DNA of 16,067 bases, from positions 1 through 16,067 of the forward strand of contig DATIYF010000066.1 in assembly GCA_035517775.1 (NCBI GenBank), written 5' to 3'. Shown here piece by piece: positions 12,363-16,067 of the stretch. The notes under the pieces were generated by a model, which saw nothing but the letters and a program-made list of their open reading frames with translations, was not told where the DNA came from and ran no database searches. A program made the position numbers and the translations under genes. The first letter of the stretch is position 1. Every line of letters starts with the position of its first letter. Source of the stretch: DATIYF01 sp035517775. Lineage in GTDB: Bacteria; Acidobacteriota; Terriglobia; Terriglobales; Acidobacteriaceae.

Positions 12363-12719
12363 CTACATCACACCTTTGTTCGTGGTCGCCGGATCGAAAT
12401 GCAGGTCGAAGGGGAAACCGGGCATGTCCACATGTATGGTGTAGGGGACTTCGATGCTTACCGAACCGCTGAACTGGGAGCCGCTGCGGTGTACTTTGAT
12501 GGCATCCTCAGTGATCGGAATTCCCAACTGCTGGGCTTGCTTGAAGACGCTATCCTGAATGGCCTGCTCGCTCTTGCTGCTGTTGGTGGCCAGCAGGGCC
12601 TCATTATTGATGGCGTCCTGCAGTTCGTAGTTGGCGTAGTAAGGGGGAACGACTTTGATGCCCAGGTACAGTGCGGCCACCATGACGAACAAGCCAAAGA
12701 TGAGTCTGACGGAATCCAT
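12363..12719 (-). CDS. membrane-anchored DUF4845-like protein
   Basis: 118 residues. One N-terminal transmembrane helix (about 4-22, VRLIFGLFVMVAALYLGIK) is followed by VVPPYYANYELQDAINNEAL and a small extracytoplasmic domain ending in beta-like segments VSIEVPYTIHV and FPFDLHF. This order, helix then K.VPPY...Y.L..A, matches the DUF4845 type of small anchored proteins, for which I know no function. The ATG at 12719 is preferred to a GTG at 12749 because GAGG lies upstream and the helix starts there. It is 43 bp behind proS on the same strand and probably in its transcript. The 178 bp that follow before the PBP gene contain TAAAAT (minus strand, about 12320-12325), a possible internal promoter. 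Confidence 0.75.
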   Translation of the reverse strand: MDSVRLIFGLFVMVAALYLGIKVVPPYYANYELQDAINNEALLATNSSKSEQAIQDSVFKQAQQLGIPITEDAIKVHRSGSQFSGSVSIEVPYTIHVDMPGFPFDLHFDPATTNKGVM

Positions 12720-12762
12720 AGCGCGCGGCGCCTCGTCCGGCTCGCGCACTGCACGCGCCCCT

Positions 12763-14529
12763 TTAGCGCGCGGGCCTCAAAAGGTTCTGAAAGTGCTCGG
12801 TTATAGCGGCGATGCTAGCATCGCGCACCTGCCGAGTCGAGCGTTGAACGACCTCGACAGTGCCTTCGGTAACCTTCTTGCCGACGGTGACGCGATAGGG
12901 GATGCCGACCAGGTCGGCGTCCTTGAACTTGACTCCGGGTCGTTCGTCTCTATCGTCGAGTAACACGTCGTAACCGGCGGCTTCCAGGCGCTGGGCCAGC
13001 TCTTCGGCAGTGGTTTTCAGCTTCTCATCGCCGACGTTGGTCGGGGTAACCAGGATTTCGAAAGGCGCGATCTGCGGCGGCAGCCAGAAGCCGTTCTCGT
13101 CATTGCTCTGCTCGACCGCAGCGGTCAGAATGCGCTCGATGCCGATGCCATAGCTGCCCATGGTGATGGTGACTTCCTTGCCATTCTTATCGAGAACATG
13201 GGCGCCCATGGATTCTGAGTATTTCTTGCCCAGCTTGAAGATGTGGCCGACCTCGACCGCCGTATCAATGCGCAACGGCGTGCCGCAGTTGGGGCAAGCC
13301 TCGCCGGCGGTCACGCTGCGCAGGTCGGCGTAAGCGGTAGGCTGGAAGGTCTCACCCGGCGTGATGTTCTTGACGTGGTAATCCTCTTTGTTGGCGCCGG
13401 AGATAAGGTTCCTGCGGCCTTTCAGGGCTTCATCCACCAGCAGAATTGGGCGGGCATGATCGCTGGAGTCTCTGGCCCACTCCACACCCAGCGGTCCCAG
13501 ATAGCCGGCCGGCGAGCGGAATAACTGCAGGATTTCTTCCTCCGTCATGGGACGGCTCTCTTTGCCCGCCAGAGCGGTGGAAAGCTTGGCTTCATTCAGT
13601 TGATGGTCGCCGCGCAGCAGCACTACGGCGGCGCGGGAACTGGCCTTGCCCTTGGCGTCTTTCTCGTCAAGCATCAGCGCCAGGGTCTTGATTTTGTTCT
13701 TCGGAGAGACGCCGAGAAAACGGGCCACATCCTCGATCGTCTTCTGGCCCGGCGTGTGCACTTCGAGGGGCTTGCCATGGCCCTCGGGCTTCAGGTCCTC
13801 GACGGCTTCGAGTTTCGAGCTGGCCTTCTCGAGATTGGCGGCATAGCCGCACTTTTCGCAGCTCACGATCTGATCTTCGCCAGCCGGGGTGCGCACCATG
13901 AATTCTTCCGATTGGGAACCCCCCATGGCGCCCGAATGAGCCTCGATGACTGAGTATTTCAGTCCGCAGCGGTCGAAGATTTTGCAGTAGGCGTCGCGGT
14001 GTTTGAGATAGGAGGCATCGAGTCCGGCGGTATCGAGATCGAAGGAGTAGGAATCCTTCATCAGGAATTGCCGCACCCGCAGCAGGCCCGAGCGCGGCCG
14101 CGGCTCGTCGCGGAACTTAGGCGCGATCTGGTACCAGATCTGCGGCAGTTGCTTGTAGCTGCGCAGCTCTTTGCGGGCAATTTCGGTCATGACCTCTTCT
14201 TCGGTCATGCCCAGGCAAAGATCGGCACCCTTGCGGTCTTTGAGCCGGAAGAGGTTATCTCCCATAACCGCCCAGCGGCCGCTGGCCTCCCACAGCTCGC
14301 GGGGATGAAGGGCGGGAAGGTAGAACTCCTGGCCGATGCGGTCCATTTCCTGGCGCACGATGGCGGTGATTTTGTTGAAAGACCGCTGCGCGAGAAAAAG
14401 ATAGGAGTAGATGCCGGCGGCGAGCTGGCGGATGTAGCCGGCCCGCACGAGGAATTTATGGCTGGCGACTTCGGCATCGGCCGGGGCCTCGCGCAGCGTG
14501 GGGATAAACAGCTGGGACCAGCGGTGCAT
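12763..14529 (-). CDS. proS: prolyl-tRNA synthetase, bacterial type with editing domain
   Basis: 588 residues, close to E. coli ProRS (572). It charges tRNA-Pro with proline in the cytoplasm. The class II core opens MHRWSQLFIPTLREAPADAE and contains the motif 2 region FRDEPRPRSGLLRVRQFLMKDSYSFD (139-164) and motif 3 GSYGIGIERIL near 445-460. An inserted YbaK-type editing domain, which clears Ala-tRNA-Pro, occupies about 225-400 and includes KIKTLALM (279-286) and LRGDHQLNEAKL. The anticodon-binding domain follows (about 490-588, ILVTPTNVGDEKLK ... LVGIPYRVTVGKKVTEGTVEVVQR). The usual LGPTHEEV segment reads LGMTEEEV (106-113), keeping Thr109 and Glu111. No Shine-Dalgarno sequence is evident before the ATG; TACAAT lies about 33 nt upstream. 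Confidence 0.97.
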   Translation of the reverse strand: MHRWSQLFIPTLREAPADAEVASHKFLVRAGYIRQLAAGIYSYLFLAQRSFNKITAIVRQEMDRIGQEFYLPALHPRELWEASGRWAVMGDNLFRLKDRKGADLCLGMTEEEVMTEIARKELRSYKQLPQIWYQIAPKFRDEPRPRSGLLRVRQFLMKDSYSFDLDTAGLDASYLKHRDAYCKIFDRCGLKYSVIEAHSGAMGGSQSEEFMVRTPAGEDQIVSCEKCGYAANLEKASSKLEAVEDLKPEGHGKPLEVHTPGQKTIEDVARFLGVSPKNKIKTLALMLDEKDAKGKASSRAAVVLLRGDHQLNEAKLSTALAGKESRPMTEEEILQLFRSPAGYLGPLGVEWARDSSDHARPILLVDEALKGRRNLISGANKEDYHVKNITPGETFQPTAYADLRSVTAGEACPNCGTPLRIDTAVEVGHIFKLGKKYSESMGAHVLDKNGKEVTITMGSYGIGIERILTAAVEQSNDENGFWLPPQIAPFEILVTPTNVGDEKLKTTAEELAQRLEAAGYDVLLDDRDERPGVKFKDADLVGIPYRVTVGKKVTEGTVEVVQRSTRQVRDASIAAITEHFQNLLRPAR

Positions 14530-14687
14530 AAGGATTGAATCCCAAGAGAAGGGAATTGGTTATTGTAGCAGCGGGAGGGTGGAGCTTCCGGCTGCCGGCG
14601 GATGCGGCGAGCAGGCCGCCGCCTATGAAGCTTAACCACGAACGACCGAAGGCTTACGAGAAGGTTATGCCACCGCTAAAGCGAGGT
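14530..14687. other. upstream part of the divergent proS/hppA spacer
   Basis: Besides the proS -10, this part carries GC-rich sequence and a CCACGAACGACCGAAGG fragment (14636-14652) related to the intergenic repeat near 7618-7648. No gene is seen. Confidence 0.4.
14562..14567 (-). promoter_or_regulatory. -10-like box for proS
   Basis: Reads TACAAT on the minus strand, giving a leader of about 25-28 nt before the ATG at 14529. The -35 position (CGGAAG) is a poor match. Confidence 0.3.
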
Positions 14688-14716
14688 TTGACCCTCACCC
14701 GCTAACGTGCTATAAA
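14688..14716 (+). promoter_or_regulatory. strong sigma-70-type promoter of hppA
   Basis: TTGACC (14688-14693), an exact 17-bp spacer, then TATAAA (14711-14716). This is the best -35/-10 pair in the window. Transcription should start near 14723, about 240 nt before the hppA start codon. Confidence 0.65.
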
Positions 14717-14722
14717 AGCCCG

Positions 14723-14963
14723 TTCTTTGGGGGTTGGCAGGGTCACATTCGTCTGCCCTGGCGTACCCTGCAGCATCATGGGATGGTCCGGCACGGCCAA
14801 GCTCAGCAATCCTGCAAAGCCTTGCAGTGGAAGCGTGTTCGGAACTCTGGCTTTGCGCTCTTTCCGGCGCCCTGAGTACAGAGTGCCGGGCGGGGTTGCG
14901 CGCCAAAGTGAGGCCTAAAACTCTGCTCATCATTGCCGATTATTTAACACTGGAGGCATTCCT
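14723..14963 (+). promoter_or_regulatory. long structured 5' leader of hppA, candidate regulatory RNA
   Basis: About 240 nt lie between the predicted transcription start and the ATG. Stems seen by eye: GCAGGGT (14738-14744) with ACCCTGC (14765-14771); CTGCAA (14812-14817) with TTGCAG (14822-14827) around AGCC; and CCGGCGC (14864-14870) with GTGCCGG (14883-14889), closed by an inner CTG-AGTA-CAG stem. I could not match it to a riboswitch class I know. The ribosome binding site GGAGG lies at 14952-14956. A separate small RNA ending before the gene is the alternative. Confidence 0.4.

Positions 14964-16067
<1,104 letters not shown>

Noticed and set aside
14778..14900. Known riboswitch in the hppA leader (c-di-GMP-I from GCAAAGCC and GCGGGGTT pieces, or fluoride from GGATGG)
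   Set aside because: Only short fragments match; the order, spacing and pairing of those classes could not be built.

Overview
This looks like a chromosomal window from a GC-rich Gram-negative bacterium, most likely an Acidobacteriota member of the Terriglobia type. The inference rests on four things seen here: a small secreted coiled-coil protein (3366-3779) of a type I associate with that phylum, a membrane pyrophosphatase with a cleavable leader and a divergent signature, degenerate intergenic heptamer repeats, and a PBP1B-type cell-wall synthase plus outer-membrane barrel that imply a diderm. No rRNA, tRNA, CRISPR array, insertion sequence or phage gene was seen. The window is mostly ordinary core genome with one compact accessory-looking redox module.

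Layout. 1-954 (minus): a small Cys-rich secreted protein and a three-helix membrane protein joined by an ATGA overlap, followed by the start of an MFS transporter that runs off the left edge. 955-1364: a gene-free divergent region dense in inverted repeats, including a perfect 20-bp palindrome that resembles a ParB parS site. 1365-2330 (plus): secreted alpha/beta hydrolase, convergent with a small MscS channel (2378-3280, minus). The MscS gene is divergent from the small secreted coiled-coil protein (3366-3779, plus), with two good -10 boxes back to back between them.

3897-7566 (plus): the most interesting part. A Fur-family regulator gene carries a 7-1-7 palindromic operator on its own promoter, and two more copies plus a half site lie before a three-gene operon whose genes overlap by ATGA: a predicted outer-membrane beta-barrel, a secreted class I cytochrome c, and a large lipoprotein of the di-heme peroxidase/MauG superfamily. 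Together they look like a metal- or redox-controlled envelope electron-transfer module.

7699-8337 (plus): a KdsC-like HAD phosphatase with an insertion in its flap. 8701-14529 (minus): a same-strand run in transcription order of proS (prolyl-tRNA synthetase), a DUF4845-like membrane-anchored protein, a class A PBP1B-like peptidoglycan synthase and a secreted TPR protein, closed by a hairpin/U-tract terminator near 8501-8558. 14688-16067 (plus): a strong sigma-70-type promoter, a roughly 240-nt structured leader, and the 5' two-fifths or so of a membrane-bound proton/sodium pyrophosphatase (hppA), cut by the right edge.

All calls come from reading the sequence. No database search, folding program or codon statistics were run.
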